Positions 36,298 to 46,273 of a stretch of 64,000 bases of DNA are shown here, piece after piece. The stretch comes from Planctomycetota bacterium (GTDB lineage Bacteria; Planctomycetota; UBA1135; GCA-002686595), in NCBI GenBank assembly GCA_029259635.1, contig JAJDEU010000052.1, positions 1 through 64,000 of the forward strand, written 5' to 3'. How positions within the stretch are numbered: the first letter of the stretch is position 1; each line of letters starts with the position of its first letter. The notes under the pieces were generated by a model, which worked only from the letters and a program-made list of their open reading frames with translations, did not search any database and was not told the origin of the DNA. Position numbers and translations under genes: made by a program.

Positions 36298-36796
36298 CCG
36301 GATCGGACTTCCGTTCTATCTACTTGGAAGCGAGAGATTTACATGCGGAGCGGGCACTCTAGGTAGGCTGCCGTTTCAAGTCAAAGGGGAGCCGGATCCC
36401 GCGACGCATCTTTCACAGGTTTCGAGGGACGATTTCCCAAGGCTCGTCTTCCCGCCAAGACGGAACCCCCTCGGGAATCCTGTGCCCACCGGGGGGGGCG
36501 GCGAGCGATTCCTCGGGTCCGCTCACCCGGTTCGGTCGATGGCCAGTCCGAGCAGCCAGTTCCAATCGGCAGACCGGGACGCCAGCCGGTCCGCTCGCTT
36601 GGAACCCCGGAACTCGGGCGCCAACTCCTCCGCCGAACTCTGCGTTGCCCCGATCGTCGAATAGTGTCAACTATGCGGGCGCTCCTACGGGCGAACCCAT
36701 TCGAATCGACAGGCTTGCTCCCCTCACGCTCCGCCTTCTCGGCTGTGATTCTGGGGGGAGCTTTCAACACCCAACTGCTTTCTGAGGAACAGCGAC
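36298..36796. other. Divergent intergenic region between gspD and nhaA
   Basis: About 500 bases with no convincing gene; short frames on both strands lack domains and ribosome binding sites. It should hold promoters for both flanking genes. Candidate elements are a sigma-70-like pair for gspD (36356-36384), a short palindrome ATAGTGTCAACTAT (36661-36674) and GAGGAAC about ten bases before the TTG start of nhaA. Confidence 0.45.
36356..36384 (-). promoter_or_regulatory. Candidate sigma-70-type promoter for the gsp operon
   Basis: On the minus strand TTGACT (36379-36384) is followed after exactly 17 bases by TAGAGT (36356-36361). These match five of six and four of six consensus positions. It lies about 60 bases upstream of the gspD start codon. 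It is the best pair I could find by eye in this region. No experimental or comparative support is available. Confidence 0.35.
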
Positions 36797-38068
36797 TTGA
36801 GTACGTCCCAAAAGGGCTTCGTCAACTTTATCCAGGAATTCTCGATTCCGCTCATCGCGGGAGTCTTCGCCGCGCTCGCCGCTGCCAATCTCAATCCCGA
36901 GGGCTATCACCACTTCATCACGTGGGATTGGTTCACGGAGGGTCAGCCCGACGATGAAGCCTTCAAAATTTTCGGATACCGAGTTTCACTCGAGTGGTTC
37001 ATCAACGACATCTTCATGGTGTTCTTCTTCGGCATCGCGGCCAAGGAGATCGCCGAAGCGACGTTGCCAGGCGGAAGCCTGAACCCGATCAAGAAGGCGA
37101 TTAATCCGCTATTCGCGACGCTGGGCGGCGTCGTGGGACCGGTTGGCACTTTCTTCATCGGGCTCTGGCTGCTCGAGTCGTCGGGCCATATTCCCGCCGG
37201 CTATCAAGCCTCTGATCTGCAAACCGGTTGGGGTATTCCGACGGCCACGGACATCGCGCTCGCATGGTTGGTCGCGCGAGCGGTCTTCGGGGTGGGGCAC
37301 CCGGCGATCAACTTCTTGCTGCTCCTCGCCGTTGCGGACGACGCCATCGGCCTCGGAATTATCGCCATCTTCTACGGAGATCCGGCGCATCCCGCAGAGC
37401 CGATTTACCTGCTCCTGGTCCTGCTCGGAATGGTGATCGCGTTCATCTTTCGAAAGGCCGACGTCAAGAGCTGGCTGCCCTACATCTTCATCGCGGGTCC
37501 CTTCTCTTGGACGGGGCTGATGCTCGCGCACCTGCATCCGGCGCTCGCCTTGGTCGCTATCGTGCCCTTTCTGCCGGGCCCGAAGCGCGACACCGGTATG
37601 TTCAAGACCGAGGACGAGGTCTCCGTGAGTGCTGGAGGTCGCGAGGAGACCAAGCACGCTGAGCACTCGCCGCTGCACAACTTCGAGCACGACCTCAAGC
37701 TGTTCGTGGACCTCGGCCTGTTCTTCTTCGCGTTCACAAACGCCGGTGTGGAGTTCGCCGGAATCGGGTCGCTGACCTGGTTGGTTCTGGGCTCGCTCGT
37801 CGTCGGCAAGACGGTCGGCGTCGCGCTCTTCGCCTACTTGGCGGTGCTGCTCGGCTTTCCGTTGCCGGATCGAATGGGCAAGCGCGAGCTCCTGATGGCT
37901 GGCTTCATCGCCGCACTGGGCCTGACCGTGGCGCTCTTCGTCTCCAATGCCGCCTTCACCGACCTCGCTCTCCAGGGCCAGGCCAAGATGGGTGCGCTCT
38001 TCTCCGGTCTGGTGGGCCTCGCGGCCATTGTGCTCGGGCGAATCCTCCGGATTAAGTCGCGTTCCTAG
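36797..38068 (+). CDS. nhaA: Na+/H+ antiporter NhaA
   Basis: A 423-aa membrane protein of the NhaA family with about 12 hydrophobic segments. INDIFMVFFFGIAAKEIAE and WGIPTATDIALAWLVARAVF are family hallmarks, and AVADDAIGLGIIAIFY holds the paired Asp residues that bind the cation. It exchanges external protons for internal Na+ across the inner membrane. The cytoplasmic loop around residues 265-300 (EDEVSVSAGGREETKHAEHS) is longer than in E. coli. The start is TTG, supported by GAGGAAC upstream and by the protein beginning just before the first helix. An EIIA gene follows 37 bases later. Confidence 0.9.
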   Translation: MSTSQKGFVNFIQEFSIPLIAGVFAALAAANLNPEGYHHFITWDWFTEGQPDDEAFKIFGYRVSLEWFINDIFMVFFFGIAAKEIAEATLPGGSLNPIKKAINPLFATLGGVVGPVGTFFIGLWLLESSGHIPAGYQASDLQTGWGIPTATDIALAWLVARAVFGVGHPAINFLLLLAVADDAIGLGIIAIFYGDPAHPAEPIYLLLVLLGMVIAFIFRKADVKSWLPYIFIAGPFSWTGLMLAHLHPALALVAIVPFLPGPKRDTGMFKTEDEVSVSAGGREETKHAEHSPLHNFEHDLKLFVDLGLFFFAFTNAGVEFAGIGSLTWLVLGSLVVGKTVGVALFAYLAVLLGFPLPDRMGKRELLMAGFIAALGLTVALFVSNAAFTDLALQGQAKMGALFSGLVGLAAIVLGRILRIKSRS

Positions 38069-38105
38069 CACTCCCACCGGGTCTCGTTATGCTGACAAGG
38101 TCTCT

Positions 38106-38582
38106 ATGCAGCTAACCCAGCTCTTTTCACCCTCAGATTTTCTGTTGGGTTTCGCCCCCGGCGACAAGTGGGCGGCCATCTCATTAATGATGGAGCACTT
38201 GGTCAAGTCGGGGCGCTGCGACGCTGCGACATCCGAGGCTCTGCATGAAGCGGTTCTCGCGCGCGAGCGGTCGATGTCCACGGGAATGGAGCGCGGCATC
38301 GCCATTCCGCACGCCGCCGTCGACGACCTCACCGAGGTCATCGCTTGCATCGGTGTGGTCGCCGACAAAGAGGGGCTCGCCTTCGAGAGTGTCGACGGCC
38401 GTCCGACGAGGATCATCGTCCTGCTGTTGATTCCGCGAGCTCAGAAGCTGCTTCACATTCGCACGCTCGCCGACATCGCACGAGTCCTCGGCAAGGACTC
38501 CGTTCGAGAAGAGCTGATCGAAGCCAAGACGGGCGACGAGGCGATTCGCGCGCTGACCGCGGGCGAGGCGGCGATCACCTAG
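38106..38582 (+). CDS. PTS EIIA type-2 (fructose/nitrogen) domain protein
   Basis: A 158-aa stand-alone EIIA of the mannitol/fructose/Ntr class. The phosphorylation site is His69 in MERGIAIPHAAVDDL. It is PtsN-like in size and may be a regulatory phosphocarrier rather than part of a sugar permease, since no EIIB/EIIC gene is nearby. VVADKEGLAFESVDGRP and VLLLIPRAQKLLHIRTLADIARVL match the family core. Placement right after nhaA echoes cases in which EIIA domains control cation transporters; this link is inference. I trimmed the frame to the ATG at 38106. Confidence 0.88.
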   Translation: MQLTQLFSPSDFLLGFAPGDKWAAISLMMEHLVKSGRCDAATSEALHEAVLARERSMSTGMERGIAIPHAAVDDLTEVIACIGVVADKEGLAFESVDGRPTRIIVLLLIPRAQKLLHIRTLADIARVLGKDSVREELIEAKTGDEAIRALTAGEAAIT

Positions 38583-38636
38583 CACGCGGAGCGACCAGGC
38601 GAGCTTCCCGCGGAGTCTCCTGGACCGAATCTCGCT

Positions 38637-40955
38637 ATGTCCGAAGACGCACACTTCGACCCATCGAAAGATCCGTTGCTTCGAGAGCTTCCCACTCTCG
38701 ACGGCTACTGCCTTCTGCCGCCCTGCGTCATTCGCGGCGCGATCGGCCGCGGAGGAATGGGCGTCGTCTATCACGGGCGCCACGTCGACTTCGATATCGA
38801 TGTCGCCGTCAAGTGTCTGGATCCCGCGCTCGCCGAGCAGAACAAGAACTTCGTCGACCGCTTCCAGCAAGAGGCGCAGGCGGCAGCGCAGATCAACCAC
38901 CAGAACGTGGTGCGAGTCTTCACGATCGGAGAGGCGGCGGGGCTCTACTACTTGGTGATGGAGTACGTCGAGGGGGAGACGGCGAACCAGCGCGTCCAGC
39001 GCAAAGGACCGCTGCACGTCACCGAAGCGATTCAGATAGCGCTTGGCGCGTCGCGCGGACTGGCCGCCGCTCACGAAGCCGGTCTGATTCACCGCGACGT
39101 CAAGCCCGACAACATCCTGATCTCACCGAAGGGCGCCATCAAACTCGCGGACCTCGGACTTGCGAAGTCCGCTGCCGCCGAAGGTGGCATGACGCAGACG
39201 GGCACGATGCTCGGCACGCCCAAGTACATGCCGCTCGAACAGTGGCAGTCGGCCAAAGCGGTTGGGCCACCGTGCGATGTTTACGCGATGGGAGCCGTCT
39301 TGTGGTTTCTGCTGGTCGGTCGCGATGCGATCGAAGGCAGCGCTCCCTTCGAGGTCTTGCAGCGCGTCTCGAACGAGTACTTTCCCGACCTCGCCGAAGC
39401 GAGACCGGATGTGCCCGCCGACGTGGTCGAGATCGTGCGGCGCTGTACCGCAAGGCATCCGGAGGAGCGCTACCCGTCCGCCGTCGAGTTGGTCGCAGCG
39501 CTCGAGTCGGTCGTGCTCGTCGAGAGGACTCTGCTCGTCGACGAGGACTGCGGATCGCAGATGGTCGCGAAGACTTTGATCTCGCCGCCACCGCCGGCGC
39601 AGACGCTCGCCGACGTTCGCATCCACTTTGCGGGTGGCGGAAGAGATTCTGCTGCGGCACCGGAGCAACCCGAGCCGAAGAAGTCGGCGTTCGAGACCAA
39701 GCACATCGCGATCGCGGCGCTCGCGATCTTGCTTGTCGCGATCGGAGCTTGGTGGGGAGGTGGCTCGGCTGGCGATGGCGAGCCGGAGCCCAGCTCGACT
39801 CCGCCGGAGGTGGGCGAGGTTGGAAACCCCGCCGGTCAGGAACTGGATGCAACCGGGGGCGAACAGAGTGCTGTTGCTGAACCGAAGAAGAATCCCGCGA
39901 AGAGCACGCCGAAGGTCGCTGCGCCCGTGGCCGACTCGCGCGCGCCCGCGCTGACCAGCGCGACGCCCGACAGCGGCGCGTTCCTGATGATCGCGCAGCC
40001 CGCAGTTCGGCTGGAATTCGACGAGGAGGTGCGGTCGGTCAGCGTGGGCGGACAATCGCTCAAGGTGAGCGGCTCGGTCGCCAGCGGTCAGCTCAAGTTG
40101 AAGAAGCCCGTCGAGCGCCTCGCGTGGACGGCTAAGGACAGCGCTGGAAACGTGAGCGATGGCGAGCTCGGGATCGCAATACAAGCCGCGCGAGTTCCGT
40201 CGGGCTGGAAGGCGCTCGGGAAGGCGGTCGGCAAGAGCGGCTGGGTCGAACGCGCAGAAGACCCTCGATCCGGAATCGTGTTCCGACTGATTTCCGCTGG
40301 CAGATTCGTCATGGGCTCTTGGCCCGATGAAGAAGGTCGCGGCAACGACGAGCGCCGTCACTGGGTAGAGATCAGCAAGCCGTTCTATCTTGCGGAGACC
40401 GAGACGACTCAGGCGCAGTGGACACGGGTAATGAAGAGCTCTCCCAGCCAGTTCGACGGGAGCGAGCTACCAGTCGAGAATGTCTCCTGGAACGACGCCA
40501 ACGAGTTCTGCGAGAAGCTCGGATATAACCTACCCACGGAAGCCGAGTGGGAGCTGGCCTGCCGCGCGGGATCCGATGAACCGTTCGCATTCGGAGCCAC
40601 CTTGACCTCAAGTCAGGCCAATTTCGACGGAACGGAGACCTACGGCGACAGCGCGAAGAGTAGTTACCGCGAGCGGACCGTCGAGGTACGCTCGTTCGAG
40701 CCAAACGCCTTCGGTCTGTACGACATGCATGGAAATGTCTGGGAGTGGTGTGCCGACGGCTACGCTCCCTACGAAGACGAAGCGGTGGCTTCGCTGCAGT
40801 TGGATCCCATCGGCGATCGAGACTCGAACTCGCGCGTCTTGCGCGGCGGCTCCTGGCTCAGCCTCCCGAAGAATCTGCGTTCCGGCGAGCGCTATGAGAA
40901 CGAGCCGGTCGGTAAGGGCAACAGCATCGGCTTCCGCGCGATGTTTCGACCCTAG
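38637..40955 (+). CDS. Membrane Ser/Thr kinase fused to an FGE-sulfatase-like domain
   Basis: 772 aa. A Hanks-type kinase occupies about residues 34-295: glycine loop IGRGGMGVVY, Lys59 (VAVK), HRDVKPDN with Asp154, DLG Asp172 and APE-equivalent MPLEQW. One transmembrane helix (about 356-375) follows, then a Pro/Ala-rich linker and an external Ig-like stretch. An FGE/SUMF1 fold ends the protein (about 555-772: MGSWPDEEGRGNDERRHWVE, LPTEAEWELACRAG, GNVWEWCADGY, RVLRGGSWLSLP). The two C-terminal cysteines that bind copper in true formylglycine-generating enzymes are absent, so this domain is more likely a sensor or binding module. Such fusions are common in planctomycetes. Confidence 0.9.
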   Translation: MSEDAHFDPSKDPLLRELPTLDGYCLLPPCVIRGAIGRGGMGVVYHGRHVDFDIDVAVKCLDPALAEQNKNFVDRFQQEAQAAAQINHQNVVRVFTIGEAAGLYYLVMEYVEGETANQRVQRKGPLHVTEAIQIALGASRGLAAAHEAGLIHRDVKPDNILISPKGAIKLADLGLAKSAAAEGGMTQTGTMLGTPKYMPLEQWQSAKAVGPPCDVYAMGAVLWFLLVGRDAIEGSAPFEVLQRVSNEYFPDLAEARPDVPADVVEIVRRCTARHPEERYPSAVELVAALESVVLVERTLLVDEDCGSQMVAKTLISPPPPAQTLADVRIHFAGGGRDSAAAPEQPEPKKSAFETKHIAIAALAILLVAIGAWWGGGSAGDGEPEPSSTPPEVGEVGNPAGQELDATGGEQSAVAEPKKNPAKSTPKVAAPVADSRAPALTSATPDSGAFLMIAQPAVRLEFDEEVRSVSVGGQSLKVSGSVASGQLKLKKPVERLAWTAKDSAGNVSDGELGIAIQAARVPSGWKALGKAVGKSGWVERAEDPRSGIVFRLISAGRFVMGSWPDEEGRGNDERRHWVEISKPFYLAETETTQAQWTRVMKSSPSQFDGSELPVENVSWNDANEFCEKLGYNLPTEAEWELACRAGSDEPFAFGATLTSSQANFDGTETYGDSAKSSYRERTVEVRSFEPNAFGLYDMHGNVWEWCADGYAPYEDEAVASLQLDPIGDRDSNSRVLRGGSWLSLPKNLRSGERYENEPVGKGNSIGFRAMFRP

Positions 40956-41262
40956 CCGCTCGCATCGATCGTCATTCTCTCTACTAGCGACCGATTTTCG
41001 TCCGGGTGGCGTCAAATGTTTCGCCGAGTCCGCTGCCTATTCAACGCGAGATTGCTGCTTCGCAGGCGCGCGTTCAACGAGCACGCTCGATTGAGTTTTG
41101 CCGTCGAGTTTCGACAAGGTAAGGGAAGTAGTAGAGGCGTGTCTAACTTCGCCACCGCGTCAATTCGCAAGTGGATCTCACGTCCGTTGCGACATACCGT
41201 CGGTACGAGTGGATACGCGAGCCTGTCACACGGACAGAGAGTGAGCCCGAGAATCGAGCTCA
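40956..41262. other. Non-coding gap before the HExxH lipoprotein gene
   Basis: About 300 bases with no supported gene. One open frame (41016-41495) runs through it into the next gene, but its product is Arg/Ser-rich with no domain and looks like a shadow. TTGAGT near 41091 could be a -35 element, but I find no matching -10. Nothing else is recognisable. Confidence 0.4.
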
Positions 41263-42738
41263 ATGATCGGACTTCATTCGCGGGCGGAAGCAAGCGCTCA
41301 ACACTTCATGATGCCAAGCCTCGAATCGAAAGAAAGCGCATCCGGAGCCTTTCAGGTCTTGATCTTTGCGGCGCTCGTTTTCGTTGCCGGCTGCCGGTCG
41401 GGCGCGCTTCTGCGCGCCACCGATCCCACGGATCTCGTTATCGAAGCCAATGGGTTTCGAGTTATTTCGCCGGGAGGGGATTCAGACTTCGGTGAAGAGA
41501 TAATGCGAGTCACCGAGGCGGTCGTTCCGATCGCAGCCCAACTCTTTACCGTCCCGGTCTGGCCGGATGGTGAGCGCGTGCGCGGGACCGCCTACCTCTA
41601 CCCGACCGTCGCTGAGTTCTTGCACTACGAAGGCAAGCTGACGCGAGGCAAGTTCGCCAAAAACAGAGCCTTCAGCCACGCCGCGACGCGGAGCGCGCAC
41701 TTGGTCGTCCTGCCCATTTCGACTCCCGAGCAGCTCGCTCGATTCGGGCTCCCCTTTCACACACTGCGGGGACTCGCGCACGAACTCTCCCATCTATTCG
41801 TCTTCGAGCACACCGGCGGCCACTCTCTGCCATCCTGGTTGGCCGAGGGCACCGCGACGTGGATCGAAGCGCAGGTGATGCTCGAGCTCGGCCATATCGA
41901 GACCCTTGAATCCGAGCCCTGGTCTTCCACCTACATGTTCAAGGCGCAGCAACTACTCGCCAGTCAAATGCTTCCCAGCCTCCGGCAGGTTGTCGAGTCC
42001 GAACACGAAGGGCTCCCCGCGTCTGAGGTCTACGCTCTTCGATACCTCGCCTTTCGCTTCTTGCATGAGCACAGCCCAACCGCCATCGATCGAATCTTTC
42101 AGTTGGCTTTTCACTCTCGAGACGGTCGCTACGATCTTGAGCGGCTTGAGACGCAAGCGGTGGGCATCCTGGAGGAGCACGCGAGTTGGACAGAGCTCAA
42201 CCTCCAGTTCCAGGAGTTTGTCGAAGGCTTGAACCCGGAGTGGAACGAGCGCGCTCGATCTCTTCACTTCGGAAAAGCAGGTGGTCGGCAAGCGGGAATT
42301 GAAGACTCCTCAGCATTGGTCTGGCGCGTCGAGCGGCTCACCGAGCGCGAGTTCTCCCTGGAGGGCGCTCTAGAGTTTCTTGGTGACCACGCATCCCTAG
42401 CTCATCTCTACATCGAGGAACGCGAGTCCGCGGCTCACCTGTTCGAGTTCTCGGGCACGGGGCGAGCTCGCTACTTTCGAAAGCCGGGCGAACTCGAACA
42501 GAGCGGCGAATGGGAGCTTGTGGCCGAGAGCGAATCGTCCGTCCCGCTTGTGGAGGGTGACGCTCCAAAGTTCGAACTGATAATCGATGTCGGGCGCTGC
42601 GAGCTGCAGTTCGCGGCGGGCGCTCGAATCGTCGTGGAGGTTGAGCTCGACTTGGTGGGCGGAAGGTGGGGGCTCGGTGCACCCAAAGGCCAGACCGCTC
42701 ATTGGCGAGAGCTCTTAGTGAATCGGGCGAAGCCCTAA
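41263..42738 (+). CDS. Lipoprotein with HExxH motif, putative metallopeptidase
   Basis: 491 aa from the first ATG; an in-frame ATG at 41308 would give a more usual lipoprotein leader. The lipobox is VAGC (Cys44) after a hydrophobic run, so the mature protein should be membrane-anchored outside the cytoplasm. The peptidase core is LAHELSHLFVFEHTGG, with His173, Glu174 and His177, and AEGTATW supplies Glu195 as a probable third zinc ligand, a gluzincin pattern. The C-terminal third (about 340-490) looks like a beta-sandwich of the kind that binds carbohydrate (EFLGDHASLAHLYIEER). Substrate unknown. It resembles but is not the same as the HExxH protein encoded at 10717-12054. Confidence 0.72.
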   Translation: MIGLHSRAEASAQHFMMPSLESKESASGAFQVLIFAALVFVAGCRSGALLRATDPTDLVIEANGFRVISPGGDSDFGEEIMRVTEAVVPIAAQLFTVPVWPDGERVRGTAYLYPTVAEFLHYEGKLTRGKFAKNRAFSHAATRSAHLVVLPISTPEQLARFGLPFHTLRGLAHELSHLFVFEHTGGHSLPSWLAEGTATWIEAQVMLELGHIETLESEPWSSTYMFKAQQLLASQMLPSLRQVVESEHEGLPASEVYALRYLAFRFLHEHSPTAIDRIFQLAFHSRDGRYDLERLETQAVGILEEHASWTELNLQFQEFVEGLNPEWNERARSLHFGKAGGRQAGIEDSSALVWRVERLTEREFSLEGALEFLGDHASLAHLYIEERESAAHLFEFSGTGRARYFRKPGELEQSGEWELVAESESSVPLVEGDAPKFELIIDVGRCELQFAAGARIVVEVELDLVGGRWGLGAPKGQTAHWRELLVNRAKP

Positions 42739-42769
42739 GGCCGCGCCCGGTTCCCCGAGCGACGCTTCG

Positions 42770-43861
42770 CTAGACCCACTCGGCAATGCGCCGTTCAATC
42801 GCTTCGTCGATCACCCGTGCGCACTCTTCGTACTGCGCGAGCGAGCCACCGATCGGATCCGGAACGCCATAGCCCTCCGGATCGAGCAGCTCGACGCGCC
42901 GGCGCTGCTTCGGGGGCAGCATGGACTGAAGCGCTTCCACGTGGGACTCGGTCAGTCCGTAGATCCGGTCGTGGTGAGAGACGAGCTCTTCGGTCGCGAG
43001 GCGTGCGCTGTGTCGCGAGAGATCGAAGCCGCGCTCCTTCATGATCGTGACGCCATGCTCGGCCGCCGGTGCGCCGGGTCCGGCGAAGACGCCCATCGAG
43101 CCGACCTCAAAACCGAACTGGCCGATCGACTCGGCATCGACGCCGAGTGCGGTCGCGAGCCGCAGTTTGGTGAGCGCTTCCGCGAGCGGACTGCGACAGG
43201 TATTGCCCGTGCAGGTGAACGCGATCCGCAGACCGGCGCAGCGTCGAAGGTCGTTGAGGTCGAGCAAGCTCTCGCGCAGGACTTCGAATGCGCCGGGTCC
43301 GATTCGCAGGACAGTCGAGGCTTCGCCGATTCTGCTCGGCCCGTCGTCGACGATGAAGTCGAGCGCGTCTCCGAACGCCGAGCGAATGGCATCGGCTGTT
43401 CGCGACGGACTCTCACCGGAGAGGTTGGCGCTGGTCATCACGACCGGAAAGGAGAGCGAGCCTAGGAACTCGGCCGTTCCCGTATGTGCGGGCAATCGCG
43501 CTCCGAACCAACCGTCGGCGGAGCCCAGCTCGGGGCGCTCGTCGGTCGCTTTCAAGACCAGCGTCAGCGGACCGGGCCAGTAGGCCTCCGCCAAGCGCGC
43601 GACGGAGTTCGGCAGTTCGACGGAACCGATCGCATCGCGCTGTCCGATGTGCCAGGTCAGCGGCAGCTCTGCGGGGCGGTTCTTGAGCTCGCGCAGCTTT
43701 TCGAGGGCCGCTTTCGAATCCGCGCGAACCGCCAGTCCGTAGACCGTCTCGGTGGGGAGGGCGACGATGCCACCCTCGGCGAGGATCGAGGAGAGCTTCT
43801 TGCGAATGCGCCGGGGCAGCGAGCCGTCGGTCGTCGAATAGCTTTTGAGTTCGTCGGACAC
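42770..43861 (-). CDS. Sua5/YrdC domain fused to low-molecular-weight phosphatase
   Basis: 363 aa in two parts. Residues about 22-205 are a YrdC/Sua5 domain (GIVALPTETVYGLAVRA, KNRPAELPLTWHIG, PVVMTSANLSGESP), which makes threonylcarbamoyl-AMP for the t6A37 modification of tRNA. Residues about 210-363 are a low-molecular-weight protein phosphatase: P-loop CTGNTCR (Cys217, Arg223), followed by Ser224 and the general acid Asp335 in VPDPIGG. In Bacillus the equivalent genes ywlC and ywlE lie close together, so the fusion may reflect an old functional link. Both active sites look intact. It is divergent from the histidine kinase gene. Confidence 0.9.
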   Translation of the reverse strand: MSDELKSYSTTDGSLPRRIRKKLSSILAEGGIVALPTETVYGLAVRADSKAALEKLRELKNRPAELPLTWHIGQRDAIGSVELPNSVARLAEAYWPGPLTLVLKATDERPELGSADGWFGARLPAHTGTAEFLGSLSFPVVMTSANLSGESPSRTADAIRSAFGDALDFIVDDGPSRIGEASTVLRIGPGAFEVLRESLLDLNDLRRCAGLRIAFTCTGNTCRSPLAEALTKLRLATALGVDAESIGQFGFEVGSMGVFAGPGAPAAEHGVTIMKERGFDLSRHSARLATEELVSHHDRIYGLTESHVEALQSMLPPKQRRRVELLDPEGYGVPDPIGGSLAQYEECARVIDEAIERRIAEWV

Positions 43862-44011
43862 GGGAGGGTTCGCTGCGGAAACGAGCGCGCAGCAGTTTCG
43901 GGCACAGAGCGGTCGAGGTCAAACCCACAGAGTCCGGCTTGGATGAAAAGCGCAGCTAGCGCGGGGCTGATAGGAGGTCTAATCTCTGTTCCGCGCATTG
44001 GCGCGTCCAAC

Positions 44012-44862
44012 ATGGCACCGGATCAAGAGAAAAACGTCGAGGAGCGAGGCAGCGACGAGATTGCGATTCTCTCGCGCTTGGCGGGTGGCTTGGCGCACGA
44101 GATCAAGAACCCGCTCTCGACGATGGCGATCAACCTCGCGCTGCTTGAGGAAGACTGGCAGGCGTCCGCGGGGCAGCGCGGCGAAGCGAGCGGCGAACCG
44201 AGTCCCCGCGAGGCTCGCTCGGCGCGCCGCATTCAAACGCTGAAGCGCGAGGTCCACCGGCTCGAGAACATTCTCGACGACTTTTTGCACTACGCGCGCG
44301 GCGGCGAGGTAAATCGAGCGCCGGCCGACCTGCGTGCCATCGTGCGCGAGGTGCTCGAGTTCATGGAGCCCGAGCACGAGAGCCAGTCGATTCGCCACCA
44401 CGTCGACCTGCCGCTCAAACTGCCGCTGGTATTGCTCGATACCGACCGCATCAAGCAGGCGCTCGTCAACCTGTTCCGCAACTCCGCGCAAGCGATGATG
44501 GACGGCGGCGGCGAGCTGATCGTTCGGGTCGCACGCAACGGAAACAACGTCGTCCTGACCGTCACGGATACCGGAGTTGGAATGACACCCGATCAAGTCG
44601 AGCGTTGCTTCGATGTCTATTGGTCGACGAAGAAGGGCGGCACCGGATTGGGACTGGCCACCACGCGGCGCATTATCGAACTCCACGACGGAACGATCTC
44701 CGTCGTGTCGGATCAAGGACGCGGAACCTCGATCGCAATCACCCTGCCGCTCGTCGTCGAGATTCCGCATCCCGACTCGCAAGGAGACATCGTGGTGGAA
44801 CCGATCTCGACGGAGCCCTCCGCCGAGATAACGAAGGAAACGAATTCCCTTGGGGATGACGA

Positions 44863-44866
<4 letters not shown>
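44012..44866 (+). CDS. Soluble NtrB-like sensor histidine kinase
   Basis: About 284 aa. The H-box is GGLAHEIKNPLSTM (His29), with dimerisation helices to about 100. The ATPase domain has the N-box LVNLFRNSAQAMMDG, G1 DTGVGM and G2 KKGGTGLGLATTRRI. No transmembrane helix or PAS domain is visible, so it probably receives a cytoplasmic signal or works with a partner. The frame continues far upstream over the divergent gene. I chose the ATG at 44012, although an ATG at 43944 is also possible. It overlaps the response regulator by four bases (ATGA), so the two form one two-component system. Confidence 0.88.
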
Positions 44867-46236
<1,370 letters not shown>

Positions 46237-46273
46237 AGGGTCGCGCCGAGTCTCTGCGCAATCTCGCCCAGCC

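Noticed and set aside
38637..40955. Reading the FGE-like domain as an active formylglycine-generating enzyme
   Set aside because: The two C-terminal cysteines required for copper binding and catalysis are absent.
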